Assembly: GCF_037201965.1 (NCBI RefSeq)
Contig: NZ_CP147518.1
Span: 6,813,001 to 6,877,000, forward strand
DNA length: 64,000 bases
Direction: 5' to 3'
DNA from: Spirosoma sp. SC4-14
GTDB lineage: Bacteria > Bacteroidota > Bacteroidia > Cytophagales > Spirosomataceae
Shown one piece after another: positions 16,527 to 25,510 of this stretch; position 1 is the first letter of the stretch; the number at the start of each line of letters is the position of its first letter. A program made the translations under genes and the position numbers. The notes under the pieces were generated by a model. It did no database searches and was not told the origin of the DNA. It saw only the letters and a program-made list of their open reading frames with translations.

Positions 16527-16697
16527 TTAGAGTGAAAAAGTAGTCTTAGGAGCCTGCCCTTGAAATACGTTCCAGACATCGCAGCAAGGCTTATCATCGC
16601 TCATAAATTTCATAATATTAGCAGTTTCTCTCTTAGCAGCCGATAAAATAATACCTTTTTGATTCTGTACAGCTTTGATGGCGAATTGCTTTTTCAT
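16527..16697 (-). CDS. 56-residue peptide with CC motif, candidate modified-peptide precursor
   Basis: I take the ATG at 16697 (MKKQFAIKAVQNQKGI...), because an upstream TTG would pass through the promoter. The N-terminal ~30 residues are basic and helical (leader-like). The C-terminal part carries SDDKPCCDVWNVFQGQ with adjacent cysteines, then APKTTFSL. No double-Gly cleavage site, signal peptide or membrane helix is visible. A textbook promoter lies ~70 nt upstream and the acyltransferase homologue follows after 12 bp. Divergent from a membrane LytTR regulator. Candidate roles are precursor peptide, signalling peptide or small regulator; none is proven. Confidence 0.65.
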   Translation of the reverse strand: MKKQFAIKAVQNQKGIILSAAKRETANIMKFMSDDKPCCDVWNVFQGQAPKTTFSL

Positions 16698-16766
16698 GTG
16701 ACTTTTCTGTTTTAGATCGATTGTTAATTGCCTGAGTGGCTTTTTGTTTGTGTCATTTGACTGATA

Positions 16767-16797
16767 CAAAATTAGAGCAGCCTGCCAGGGGACTCAA
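16767..16797 (-). promoter_or_regulatory. consensus Bacteroidota promoter of the peptide-acyltransferase operon
   Basis: On the minus strand TTG (16797-16795), a 20-nt spacer, then TAATTTTG (16774-16767), an exact TAnnTTTG. The distance to ATG 16697 is 69 nt. It sets transcription away from the LytTR gene at 16877. Confidence 0.75.
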
Positions 16798-16876
16798 TCG
16801 AAGAAAAGTCTCAATATCTCATGTTGGATTAGTCAATATTTACTAATAACTTAGTCCTGATTTTTGCTAAAGGAGC

Positions 16877-17914
16877 ATGAAAGCAATACAGCTGACTAGA
16901 ACTTTTTTGAAAAAGCCACAGTATGCAATAGGCATTTTGCTTGCCTTAGTATTGCTTCTTGAAGTATTATCGTGGACATCGGCATACTCGGCAAAACTTG
17001 CAAAACTATCTAACTATGGTGGTCTTGTCCCATATGTAACTGCGTTGTTTAAGGCAATGATCTTGCCAGAAGTATGTACAGCTTACATACTGGTGTCTTT
17101 ATTAAATCAATATCATAATCATTTTAAAATTGATTCGGTCCCGGCCACATTGCGCGGTATTAGCCGATATGAATTAAGTTTATTGCCAATCCTCTTATTT
17201 TCATTCTTCGTTTTCAATCCGATTACAGAAACAGTTCGCTTTCTGTTAGAATCCTTTCCGGATTATTCGTTTACACATTATGTAAAAAAGTACCTGATTG
17301 GTACTTTTACAATCAATATCTATTTCAGATACCTGATTCCCATTTTATTAATTGGGTATTTCATTGCGAACATCTCGCTTATTTCTGACTACTTTAAACA
17401 GCGTCAGGAAGCTCAGCAAGAAGCTGAAAATCAGGCAGCGCTGGCAGTAGAGAATGCCAAAGCAGCGCTTGCCGCCCAAAATTCGTCTGCCCCCAATCAG
17501 CCGTCACCATATTTATCGCATCTCAAAGGGAAAAACCAGCATGGCGAATTAGACTTTCCAGTCGAAGATGTTTACTTTTTCACGATTGAAGAACGTTATT
17601 ACTACGCCCAATTAGACAAAGGGCAATATTTAATTAGTAAAACCCTTAATGAATTGGATACGGATTTAGATCCAAATCGTTTTTTCCGTATAAAACGCGA
17701 CTATATTGTCAATCGGCAGGCTGTATTGAACTATGCATACTGGGAAAATGGCAAATATATTGTTCGGCTGAACACACCAGATCGACACGAAATAGTGGTT
17801 CCTCGCGCTCGGATGCAGGAATTTCGCGAATGGCTTCAAGGAAGTACCAGCAATGGAGCGGCTCAAACTCCTTATGCAGACACTTCTCCCGACCCATTTA
17901 TGCTGGCAAGCTAG
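16877..17914 (+). CDS. membrane-bound LytTR DNA-binding regulator
   Basis: A 345-residue protein: four predicted membrane helices (~16-38, 50-78, 98-120, 147-175), an Ala/Gln/Glu-rich linker that may be coiled coil (~178-205), then a LytTR DNA-binding domain (~225-320; DVYFFTIEERYYYAQLDKGQ, NRFFRIKRDYIVNRQAV). There is no receiver domain, so the membrane part itself probably senses the signal and the regulator acts from the membrane. The start at 16877 has AAAGGAG just upstream. Divergent from the peptide operon with 179 bp between starts, hence its likely regulator. Tail-to-tail with the LuxR-type gene (7 bp). Confidence 0.9.
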   Translation: MKAIQLTRTFLKKPQYAIGILLALVLLLEVLSWTSAYSAKLAKLSNYGGLVPYVTALFKAMILPEVCTAYILVSLLNQYHNHFKIDSVPATLRGISRYELSLLPILLFSFFVFNPITETVRFLLESFPDYSFTHYVKKYLIGTFTINIYFRYLIPILLIGYFIANISLISDYFKQRQEAQQEAENQAALAVENAKAALAAQNSSAPNQPSPYLSHLKGKNQHGELDFPVEDVYFFTIEERYYYAQLDKGQYLISKTLNELDTDLDPNRFFRIKRDYIVNRQAVLNYAYWENGKYIVRLNTPDRHEIVVPRARMQEFREWLQGSTSNGAAQTPYADTSPDPFMLAS

Positions 17915-17921
17915 TTGATCG

Positions 17922-18617
17922 CTATAAATAGCTTTTTACAGATATTCCATAACGAGGCAACTGGCGGCAACTATCCAACTGCAGCTTTTTGGCAATATGT
18001 GCTTTGTGATTTACGGTCGTTCGGTAACTAATTCCAAGCTGATCGGCTATTTCAGTTGCAGTTGCTCCGTTAGCAATCATCCGTAATACCTCTTTTTCCC
18101 GTTCTGAAAGCCGGCTCAGCTCCTCACGAGTTGCATCAGAAAGAACTTCTACTCCGAAATTCTTCAGCAAACTCATGAAACCATTACTATAATAACAACC
18201 ACCATTACTCACTGTCTGGAAGCACCGGTATAGCTCGTCCAGGCCATCACTGGCATATAAAAACCCGAAAAAACCCATCTGCATCGCTTTGGCGACCATT
18301 CGAAAATCGGGTTTGCTGGTATAAAGAATAAATTTGGTCTGATAATTCGATGCCCGCATTTCCTGCACGATGTCGAAACTTCGCTGTCCGGAAATTTCTG
18401 ATTCCAGAATTACGCATTGCGGTCGTTTTACCCGAATCTGTTGAAGCGTATCTTCCATTTCAACAGCGCGTCCTACTACATTATACCCCTGTTCCTTCAA
18501 CAGTTGGCTAAGCACCTCGCAGGTAAATACTTCCGATTGTGCAACAAGAATAGAAAAGTCTCGACGACGAAGAGCAAAGTTTTTTGTAGGTTCCTGGCCT
18601 GTAGCTGACTGATTCAT
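17922..18617 (-). CDS. LuxR/NarL-type regulator with degenerate receiver
   Basis: A 231-residue protein: receiver-like domain ~22-140 and LuxR HTH ~163-225 (LSEREKEVLRMIANGATATE, IADQLGISYRTTVNHKAHIA). The receiver has lost its phosphorylation chemistry: the acceptor Asp is Glu72 (VILESEISG), the acidic pair near the first strand is Gln/Ser (VAQSEV) and the conserved Lys is Ala122 (FLYASDG). It is therefore probably phosphorylation-independent or locked on by Glu mimicry. No kinase lies next to it. A perfect 30-bp inverted repeat stands in its upstream region. Confidence 0.9.
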   Translation of the reverse strand: MNQSATGQEPTKNFALRRRDFSILVAQSEVFTCEVLSQLLKEQGYNVVGRAVEMEDTLQQIRVKRPQCVILESEISGQRSFDIVQEMRASNYQTKFILYTSKPDFRMVAKAMQMGFFGFLYASDGLDELYRCFQTVSNGGCYYSNGFMSLLKNFGVEVLSDATREELSRLSEREKEVLRMIANGATATEIADQLGISYRTTVNHKAHIAKKLQLDSCRQLPRYGISVKSYL

Positions 18618-18686
18618 ATCGGCTGATACATAAAAGAGTGGTTGAATCTACGATGTAAAGCTGAGTTCAAGCAATACTTCAATACT

Positions 18687-18766
18687 GAAATCACCATTTC
18701 TCCGGACGAAATCACCTAAATGGCATATTCTTTATGGGTGATTTCGTCCGGAGAAATGGTGATTTC
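18687..18766. repeat. perfect 30-bp inverted repeat with internal direct repeats
   Basis: Arms 18687-18716 and 18737-18766 are exact reverse complements separated by 20 nt. Each arm itself contains GAAATCACC (or GGTGATTTC) twice, with ATTTCTCCGGAC (or complement) between. It lies between two divergent starts (18617 minus, 18849 plus), so it is not a terminator of either. Confidence 0.9.
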
Positions 18767-18848
18767 ACGCAAAACAGCTTGTTTTACCTTATAATAGCAT
18801 ACTACTTTTGGTCATCAGCTAATTGTCTTCTATTTCAGAAACGAGTTT

Positions 18849-19235
18849 ATGATGATCCAGCAAGAAACATTGTCGTCCGCCTACGAAGCTTCTTCGGCCG
18901 AAATACAAACTATAATTATGGAATGGGTTGAAGCGACTGAACAGTTTCATCATCGCTATGCCCAACTCACTGAGGTCATCAATTCTCTTCAGGTTGCCGA
19001 CCGCCGTCGGTCTAGTGGTGCTAGCCGCTCACGGTTACGAAAACTCATTACACTGCGTCATCACATGAGTGATGTATTGATGACGCTTATGCTGGATATG
19101 ACAGGGCAAAAGGCCAGTCGTTCAGCTCAGCCTTCAAAACCCGGACAACTTCATTCGCATACTCGTTTGCTGGCTGAATTAAACCGGGAAATCGATGCCG
19201 AATTGCTAAATGCCAAATCGGTAGCTCAAGCATAG
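18849..19235 (+). CDS. hypothetical helical protein
   Basis: A 128-residue protein with ATG ATG at its start and a clear terminator behind it. It is mostly helical (EIQTIIMEWVEATEQFHHRY, LITLRHHMSDVLMTLMLDM), with a Ser/Arg-rich basic loop (DRRRSSGASRSRLRK, ~56-70). There is no signal peptide or membrane helix and I recognise no family. The basic loop could contact nucleic acid. It is divergent from the degenerate-receiver regulator across the 30-bp inverted repeat. Confidence 0.6.
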   Translation: MMIQQETLSSAYEASSAEIQTIIMEWVEATEQFHHRYAQLTEVINSLQVADRRRSSGASRSRLRKLITLRHHMSDVLMTLMLDMTGQKASRSAQPSKPGQLHSHTRLLAELNREIDAELLNAKSVAQA

Positions 19236-19263
19236 TGTTCACCTCCCCCTATTGATAAAGGTT

Positions 19264-19295
19264 AGTTCCTCAGAACTCTGAGGAACTTTTTTTAT
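19264..19295 (+). terminator. intrinsic terminator
   Basis: AGTTCCTCAG (19264-19273), loop AACT, CTGAGGAACT (19278-19287), then a T run. It ends the hypothetical gene at 18849-19235. Confidence 0.9.
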
Positions 19296-19407
19296 GGTCA
19301 TTATAGTAAAAAATTACTATTCCTATAATAATAAGCGGTAATATAAAAACCATAGGTTTTATATTTAAAATAAACAAAGTAAGATCAACGTACAGGATGT
19401 ACCTACA

Positions 19408-21429
19408 TCAGCCCGATATAACAGTGCCTAATAAGCGCGAAATCTCTACATCAATGCGTTTGTAATGCATAAACTCAGTGAGTAGTAAGTCTGCTTCTTC
19501 GGGCGATTTACTACTCAGGTCACGCAACTGCTGCTGTAGATCTGCCATACGCTGCTCTGCCAGCATTTTCTTAATTCGCAAAATATTCCGATAAGCAGCA
19601 TCGGCTAAGATGCTTATTTCTTCTTCCGAGGGCACATATATTTCATGCTTTAGCCAGCCATCACTGATTTCATAGCGGGGCGTTGTCAGATGAATTGTGT
19701 GATGCTGGAAATCAACTTCATCGGCTGTAGGACGATTCAAAAAATCACCCGCAGTCAATATCTCGCCCCGGCTGTAGGCTTCCCGAAACAGGGTAAGAAT
19801 AAGATTATACGGCGCAGTTTGAAAATCTACTTCATGAAGCTCACTGAGTATGTACTGACAGAGCGTTATACCTGGTTCAAGCTCACGAGCCCCGTAGTTT
19901 ATCAATAATCGGATACATTCTTCCTCCTGAAAAGATATAGGGGTTTTAACGGGCTTAACACGTTCATCGGGCTCCCATACCGATTTATTTACGCTTTCCG
20001 ATGAGTCAATCTCAGCGTCGGCAAATAAGGCATTCAGGTCATCGGCAGAGGGCTCGGGGGCAGGCGTACCGCTTTGCCGAGTTTGACGCTGCCGCTCAGA
20101 GTCTTTTCGGCTTTGGTCCTGCTGTTTCCTCAACAATCGGTTAATTTCGGAAATCACTGATTGTTCGCTTACGTGAAAGACCTGGGCAACTCGCTGAGAA
20201 AGGGTTTGTCGTTTGAGCGGGTCCGGTATTTTTGTAATACTGGCACAAACATCGGAGATTCCTTCGGCCCGCCGAAGTGGATTGTCGCCAGCTTCGGCAA
20301 GCCATTGCCCTGCTTTGAAATCAATAAAATCCTGAGAATTTGTTCTGATATAGGCCTTGAAATCTTCGGCCCCTACCTTATGTACGTAACTGTCAGGATC
20401 TTCACCGTTGGGTAACAGCAGCAGCCTTAAATTGAGTCCTTCTTCGAGAACCATATCCAGACCGCGAAGAGCCGCTTTTATGCCAGCCGCATCGCCATCA
20501 TATAAGATGGTCACATGCTGCGTAAAGCGGCCAATGAGTCGAATCTGTTCGGTAGTGAGTGAAGTACCGGACGAAGCAACTACATTCTTGATGCCAGCCT
20601 GGTGGAGCGAAATTACATCCGTATAGCCTTCTGTCAGATAACAGACATCCTCCTGCCGGATAGCCTGTTTTGCCTGATAGATGCCATATAGCACCTGGCT
20701 CTTATGATAAACCGCGGTTTCGGGTGAGTTCAGGTATTTGGGCTGGCTTTTATCGACTTTCAGAATACGCGCCCCAAAGGCAATTACCCGCCCCGAAACA
20801 TTATGGATCGGAAACATAACCCGCCCCCGGAATCGATCAAATACCTTACCTCCTTCTTTGATCAGGATAAGTCCTGCTTTTTCAAGCATCTCTCGGCTAT
20901 AGCCACGACGAACCCCTTCCTGCAACAACGCATCCCACTGGTCAAAACTATAGCCCAGGTCAAAGGCTTCAATAGTTGGATTTGAAAAGCCCCGCTCCCG
21001 GAAATAGCTCAAACCTATACCTTTACCCTCATCTGATTGAAGTAATGCTTCCTGAAAGAATGTTTTAGCAAAGTTCAGGGCAATAAGCAAACTCTCGCGC
21101 TCATTCTGCCGAAGCAAATCTTCGGGAGTTTGTTCCTGTTCTTCGATTTCAATACCATATTTTTTTGCCAGATAGCGGAGTGCTTCGCCATAGCCAATGT
21201 TTTCAATATCCATCACGAAACGGACCGCATCACCTGCTTTGCCACAGCCGAAGCATTTGTAAATCTGCCGCGTTGGATTGACATTGAAAGATGGGGTCTT
21301 CTCATTATGAAAAGGGCAACAGGCAATATAATTGCTTCCTCGCTTTTTGAGCGAAACAAAATCATTGATTACTTCCAGAATATCAGTAGCCTGCCTGATG
21401 CGGTCAACAGTCTCTTCGGGTATACGCAT
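19408..21429 (-). CDS. dnaG: DNA primase DnaG
   Basis: A 673-residue primase that lays RNA primers for replication. The N-terminal zinc-binding domain has Cys38, His41, Cys59 and Cys62 (CPFH...CFGC). The RNA polymerase core (~110-330) includes RGRVMFPIHNVSGRVIAFGA, and the Toprim motifs are YLTEGYTDV and ILYDGDAAGIKA. The C-terminal part (~430-673) is the helicase-binding region, preceded by a Gln/Arg/Ser-rich linker. Monocistronic here; not in the rpsU-dnaG-rpoD arrangement of proteobacteria. Confidence 0.97.
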   Translation of the reverse strand: MRIPEETVDRIRQATDILEVINDFVSLKKRGSNYIACCPFHNEKTPSFNVNPTRQIYKCFGCGKAGDAVRFVMDIENIGYGEALRYLAKKYGIEIEEQEQTPEDLLRQNERESLLIALNFAKTFFQEALLQSDEGKGIGLSYFRERGFSNPTIEAFDLGYSFDQWDALLQEGVRRGYSREMLEKAGLILIKEGGKVFDRFRGRVMFPIHNVSGRVIAFGARILKVDKSQPKYLNSPETAVYHKSQVLYGIYQAKQAIRQEDVCYLTEGYTDVISLHQAGIKNVVASSGTSLTTEQIRLIGRFTQHVTILYDGDAAGIKAALRGLDMVLEEGLNLRLLLLPNGEDPDSYVHKVGAEDFKAYIRTNSQDFIDFKAGQWLAEAGDNPLRRAEGISDVCASITKIPDPLKRQTLSQRVAQVFHVSEQSVISEINRLLRKQQDQSRKDSERQRQTRQSGTPAPEPSADDLNALFADAEIDSSESVNKSVWEPDERVKPVKTPISFQEEECIRLLINYGARELEPGITLCQYILSELHEVDFQTAPYNLILTLFREAYSRGEILTAGDFLNRPTADEVDFQHHTIHLTTPRYEISDGWLKHEIYVPSEEEISILADAAYRNILRIKKMLAEQRMADLQQQLRDLSSKSPEEADLLLTEFMHYKRIDVEISRLLGTVISG

Positions 21430-21590
21430 GCCAAATCACAAATAGACAATAGATATCAAAGTTACGCCGAAACTTGACCCATCGAGTATATTATACGCCA
21501 TAAAAGCCAAAGCTTCTTTTCTTTGGCAGCGTTTTTGCTAAAGTAGATATAGCTAACTTTTTCAGTTATTGACATCGTCTGGTTTACTAT

Positions 21591-22982
21591 ATGAAAAATC
21601 ATTTACCCTCAGAGTTGAATCAGATTAATGGATCTGGAATACGGGTAACTTTTATTATATTATTGCTCCTGGCCGCCTGTCATAAACAGCCAATCGATCC
21701 TACTCAACCAGGCGCTGCTTTAGGCAAACCGGCCGACCAATATGGCAATGATGTTGCCACTCAATGGGCAACTCTTCAGCTTAAGCTAACCCAAACAACC
21801 CCTGGCTTTTCGCCCCCAGTCGCTTCACGCGCTTTAGGCTATGCTGGTTTAGCAATGTATGAAGCTGTGGTTGCGGGTATTGCTGACCGAAAATCATTGG
21901 GAGGACAGCTTCAGGGACTTCCAGCCTTACCACAACCGGAATCGGGTCAGACCTACAACTGGGCACTAAGTGCCAACGCAGCCCAGGCAGCAATCATCCG
22001 CGACCTATATCCAACTACATCGGCCGCCAACAAAGCTCGTGTCGACTCGCTCGAACAGGTACTTCTGACACAATTTAAAGACACAGACGACGCCATTAAC
22101 CAGCGTTCGATCACCTTTGGCCAGCAAATAGCATCGGCCTTATTTGAGTGGTCAAAAACCGACGGTGGGCATGAAGGCTACTCCCGAAATTTCCCGGCTA
22201 GTTATGTAGTACCAACAGGTCCCGGACTTTGGCAGCCCACCGAAAATGGACAGAAGATCCCAATGCAACCCTACTGGGGAAAAAACCGGACATTTGTAAA
22301 GGCAAACGACCTGTTGCCAATGCCGAAGCCGCTACCTTACTCAACGGATGTTAAATCGGCCATATTCCAGCAGTATCTGGATGTTTACACAAAGTCTAAA
22401 AATCTGACCCAAACCGAAAAAGAGATTGCCGTATGGTGGGCCGATAACCCAACCGATACTTTCACTCCGCCAGGTCACTCCTATAGCATTGCCAATATTG
22501 CCATCAAGACCGCCCAAAGCAATCTGGCACGGGCAACCGAAGCCTTTGCACGCACAGGCATTGCCGTAGCCGATGCATTTATTCTATGCTGGCGCTGCAA
22601 GTTTACGTACAATAATCTACGTCCCTACACCTATGGGCGACTAGCCATCGACCCAAACTGGGTTCCGTTCTGGCCAGCTCCACCATTTCCGGGCTATCCT
22701 TCTGGTCATGCTACTCAATCGTCGGCCGCAGCCACCGTTATGACAGATCTCTATGGCGAAGGATTTGCGTTTGTCGACGATTCGCACGTTGGCCGGGTCA
22801 AAGACGCACAACGTAATGTTGAATTCAAAGCCCGTACGTTTACCTCATTCGCAGCAGCCGCTCAGGAGTCGGCCGATTCGCGTTTTTACGGAAATATTCA
22901 TACCCGGCAGGATAATGAAACCGGGCTAACGGAAGGCAAAAAGATTGGCGCAAACATAAATGCGCTGGAATGGAACAAATAG
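21591..22982 (+). CDS. vanadium haloperoxidase/PAP2-like lipoprotein
   Basis: A 463-residue exported lipoprotein: hydrophobic segment ending LLLLAAC with lipidation Cys30. The C-terminal half has the acid phosphatase/vanadium haloperoxidase fold: LRPYTYGRLAID, the FPGYPSGHATQSSAA block (His of domain 2) and SRFYGNIHTRQDNETGL (Arg and His of domain 3). These residues bind vanadate or phosphate. It probably acts on phosphate esters or halides in the periplasm; which one cannot be told. Monocistronic, converging on the small gene at 22990. Confidence 0.88.
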   Translation: MKNHLPSELNQINGSGIRVTFIILLLLAACHKQPIDPTQPGAALGKPADQYGNDVATQWATLQLKLTQTTPGFSPPVASRALGYAGLAMYEAVVAGIADRKSLGGQLQGLPALPQPESGQTYNWALSANAAQAAIIRDLYPTTSAANKARVDSLEQVLLTQFKDTDDAINQRSITFGQQIASALFEWSKTDGGHEGYSRNFPASYVVPTGPGLWQPTENGQKIPMQPYWGKNRTFVKANDLLPMPKPLPYSTDVKSAIFQQYLDVYTKSKNLTQTEKEIAVWWADNPTDTFTPPGHSYSIANIAIKTAQSNLARATEAFARTGIAVADAFILCWRCKFTYNNLRPYTYGRLAIDPNWVPFWPAPPFPGYPSGHATQSSAAATVMTDLYGEGFAFVDDSHVGRVKDAQRNVEFKARTFTSFAAAAQESADSRFYGNIHTRQDNETGLTEGKKIGANINALEWNK

Positions 22983-22989
22983 CCGATAA

Positions 22990-23229
22990 CTAACGCATTT
23001 TCAGCAGCAAGTCCTGCCGTGTTGGTCGGTCGGATGTGAGATCATAATCGATTCCTTCACGGTCTAAATAGTCCATAAAGGCCACGTAGCTCTCTCTTTC
23101 GACCGTAAAGACATACCAGTTTTCGTAAGGTTCATTAAATAATTCTACCTCGGTCAGGATCGCTTTTTTCTGCAATTTTTGATACTGACTGCTTTCAGGT
23201 ACCGTTTGCCTCACAAGAAAATACCACAT
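22990..23229 (-). CDS. small hypothetical protein
   Basis: 79 residues from the ATG at 23229 (MWYFLVRQTVPESSQYQKL). A longer version from ATG 23265 would begin inside the terminator hairpin of the upstream protease gene, so I prefer the shorter. It has an alternating beta/alpha pattern and ends YLDREGIDYDLTSDRPTRQD; I recognise no family. No signal peptide or membrane segment. Confidence 0.55.
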   Translation of the reverse strand: MWYFLVRQTVPESSQYQKLQKKAILTEVELFNEPYENWYVFTVERESYVAFMDYLDREGIDYDLTSDRPTRQDLLLKMR

Positions 23230-23254
23230 TACGCTTTTCGTTTTTTCATAAAAC

Positions 23255-23291
23255 GAAAAACCCATCCAACAGTTCGTTGTATGGGTTTTTC
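23255..23291 (-). terminator. terminator of the S41 protease gene
   Basis: GAAAAACCCAT (23255-23265) and ATGGGTTTTTC (23281-23291) form a perfect 11-bp stem, with an extra CAAC/GTTG pair in the loop, about 20 nt past the protease stop on the minus strand. Confidence 0.8.
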
Positions 23292-23311
23292 TACTTATAA
23301 CGACAGAGCTA

Positions 23312-25408
23312 CTATTTATTCACAGCTACATTGGCAGCCAGAATATAATCGGCCAGTACTAGTCCTGCTTCGTTCAGATACAGGTCTTTTTTCTTCTTCG
23401 GTGCATTAGCCGTTCCTGTTTCATCGGTTGGCGTAGAGATCTGCGAAACCTTGCTGGCAGCAGCCCGTTTCCGTTCTGCATCTTCGCGCTCTTTCCGACG
23501 TTTCGACTCCTGAAGCGACACAACTGTATTTTCCTTGGCCTTCTTAAAATCGGCCAGATCTTGTGTCAATTGCTTCATTTCTGGATCCGATTTAAGGCGT
23601 TGTTCAAAACGTTCGCGCAAACGGCTTAAAATTTTGTCGTCGAGCGCATGAGACTGCTCGTAACGAGTAGATCCAATATGATCCCAGGGCAATGCACTTG
23701 GCTGAGAGCTTTCGCCATATTCTTCGGCCGAAAATGCTGATGGAAGTTCAATATCAGGCGTAACCCCTTTATGTTGGGTGCTGCTGCCATTGATGCGATA
23801 GAACTTCTGAATTGTCATTTTCACCTGACCTACCTTCTCGGGTTCTTTAGGCAGCCACTGATTCAAATCGATCAGGGTTTGCACCGTTCCTTTACCGAAA
23901 GTCTGACCACCTACAATAATACCACGCTTGTAGTCCTGAATGGCAGCGGCAAAAATTTCGGATGCCGATGCGCTAAACCGGTTCACCAGAACTGCCATTG
24001 GCCCGTCGTAGGTTACAGAGGGATCTGGGTCGGTATAAACTTCCGTTTCGCCAGTCGATTCGCGAACCTGAACAACGGGGCCTTTCGGAATAAACAAACC
24101 CGTTAGGTTAATTGCTTCGGTCAGAGAACCACCTCCATTATCGCGCAGATCGATGACAATACCGTCAACTTTTTCGCCTTTCAGCTCTTCTACAAACTTC
24201 TTAACGTCGCTGGTAGTGCTGCTAAAGCCTTCTTCACGCTTACGGGCTCCTTCAAAATCGCGGTAGAACATGGGAATGTTAATTACACCAATTCTGAATG
24301 GGCGTCCATTATCTGTTAGTTCAATAACCTCTTTCTTAGCGCGTTGCTCTTCCAGTTTTATTTTTTCGCGCACCAGTCGAATTTCTTTAGGAGGAGCTCC
24401 GGCCAGTGCATTTGGCGAAATAATTTGCAAACGAACAACCGTACCTTTCGGCCCTTTGATCAGTTTGACCACATCATCGACCTGCCAGTTCATTGTATTC
24501 ACCATAGCGCCATTATCGCCCTGGGCTACACCGGCAATCTTATCATCTTTGTTGAGCAGTTTGCTTTTAAAGGCAGGACCTCCCGGCAGCACATCCGTAA
24601 CCCGAATATAGTCGCCATCTTCCCGTAGCATAGCACCGATACCTTCCAGCGACTGGCTCATTTCCTGATTGAACCGGTCAGCATTCGATGGCGACAGATA
24701 GTTTGTATGCGGATCGAGCGCTTCGGCAAACGAGTTCATATACATCTGAAATACGTCGGCGCTCTTCATGCGGTTAATTGCCTTATCAAGGTTGGCATAC
24801 CGCTGCGACATCAGCGCCACAACAGCACTGTCTTTGCGGTTGCCCAGGCGTAGTTCGAGTTCCTGATTTTTCAGGATTTTACGCCAAAGCTCGTTTTGTT
24901 CTTCAATCGTTTTGGGCCAGGCTGCTTTCTCCCGATCGGTGTTGAAGGTTTCATCAGCCGTGAAAGAGAACGGTTTTTTCAGTTGAGCCTTAATAAAATC
25001 GCTCCGTTCCTGATATCGTTTACGAAACACATTATACAGATCGTAAGCGGCCGTCAGGTCACCATTCACCAGGGCATCATCGATCTGGTACCGGTATTTT
25101 TCAAAAGCTGCTACGTCTGACGCCAGCAGATAGGTTTTGCTGTTATCTACTTCTTTAAGATAATTGTCCCATACAACCGACGAGAGTGAATCGTTGAGCC
25201 GCACTTTCCGGTAATGGTACGTAGTCAGCAGCTTTGCAACCAGCGATTCTACTTTCTCCTGAGAGACAGTAGGTTTTAGTTCATCGGCAGGGTCCGACGA
25301 TTGCGCCACGTTCGACAGCGCATTGCCCGGAGTGAACGCTCCAGAAGGCGAATCCGGCTGAAAGCTCAGCATCAGCACGGGCAAAAGGGTCACCAGATAC
25401 TTCTTCAT
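23312..25408 (-). CDS. carboxy-terminal processing protease (S41, Prc/Tsp type)
   Basis: A 698-residue periplasmic protease that degrades proteins from their C-termini. N-terminal signal peptide, a helical Prc N-domain (~50-235, with MNSFAEALDPHTNYLSP), a PDZ domain (~245-340; SLEGIGAMLREDGDYIRVTD), and the S41 core: LRDNGGGSLTEAINL, catalytic Ser481 in NRFSASASEIFAAA and Lys506 in GQTFGKGTVQ. The C-terminal DUF3340-type region (~560-698) is Lys/Glu-rich. Length and order match E. coli Prc. An FKBP chaperone gene lies just upstream on the same strand. Confidence 0.93.
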   Translation of the reverse strand: MKKYLVTLLPVLMLSFQPDSPSGAFTPGNALSNVAQSSDPADELKPTVSQEKVESLVAKLLTTYHYRKVRLNDSLSSVVWDNYLKEVDNSKTYLLASDVAAFEKYRYQIDDALVNGDLTAAYDLYNVFRKRYQERSDFIKAQLKKPFSFTADETFNTDREKAAWPKTIEEQNELWRKILKNQELELRLGNRKDSAVVALMSQRYANLDKAINRMKSADVFQMYMNSFAEALDPHTNYLSPSNADRFNQEMSQSLEGIGAMLREDGDYIRVTDVLPGGPAFKSKLLNKDDKIAGVAQGDNGAMVNTMNWQVDDVVKLIKGPKGTVVRLQIISPNALAGAPPKEIRLVREKIKLEEQRAKKEVIELTDNGRPFRIGVINIPMFYRDFEGARKREEGFSSTTSDVKKFVEELKGEKVDGIVIDLRDNGGGSLTEAINLTGLFIPKGPVVQVRESTGETEVYTDPDPSVTYDGPMAVLVNRFSASASEIFAAAIQDYKRGIIVGGQTFGKGTVQTLIDLNQWLPKEPEKVGQVKMTIQKFYRINGSSTQHKGVTPDIELPSAFSAEEYGESSQPSALPWDHIGSTRYEQSHALDDKILSRLRERFEQRLKSDPEMKQLTQDLADFKKAKENTVVSLQESKRRKEREDAERKRAAASKVSQISTPTDETGTANAPKKKKDLYLNEAGLVLADYILAANVAVNK

Positions 25409-25430
25409 CTACACTACCCAGATTAATTGT

Positions 25431-25510
25431 GAATGAGTGAATGAGTGATTGAGTGAATGGTGCTATTGAGTTTGTCCATTCGCTCAATCACTCATTCACC
25501 ATTCACTCAT
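25431..25510. repeat. word-built palindrome (GAATGAGT/ACTCATTC)
   Basis: The left arm 25431-25460 is made of GAATGAGT, GATTGAGT and GTGAATGG words. The right arm 25476-25510 carries their complements with one mismatch and a small insertion. It overlaps the stop codon of the FKBP gene and lies before the S41 protease gene, so it may act as an intra-group terminator. Confidence 0.85.
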
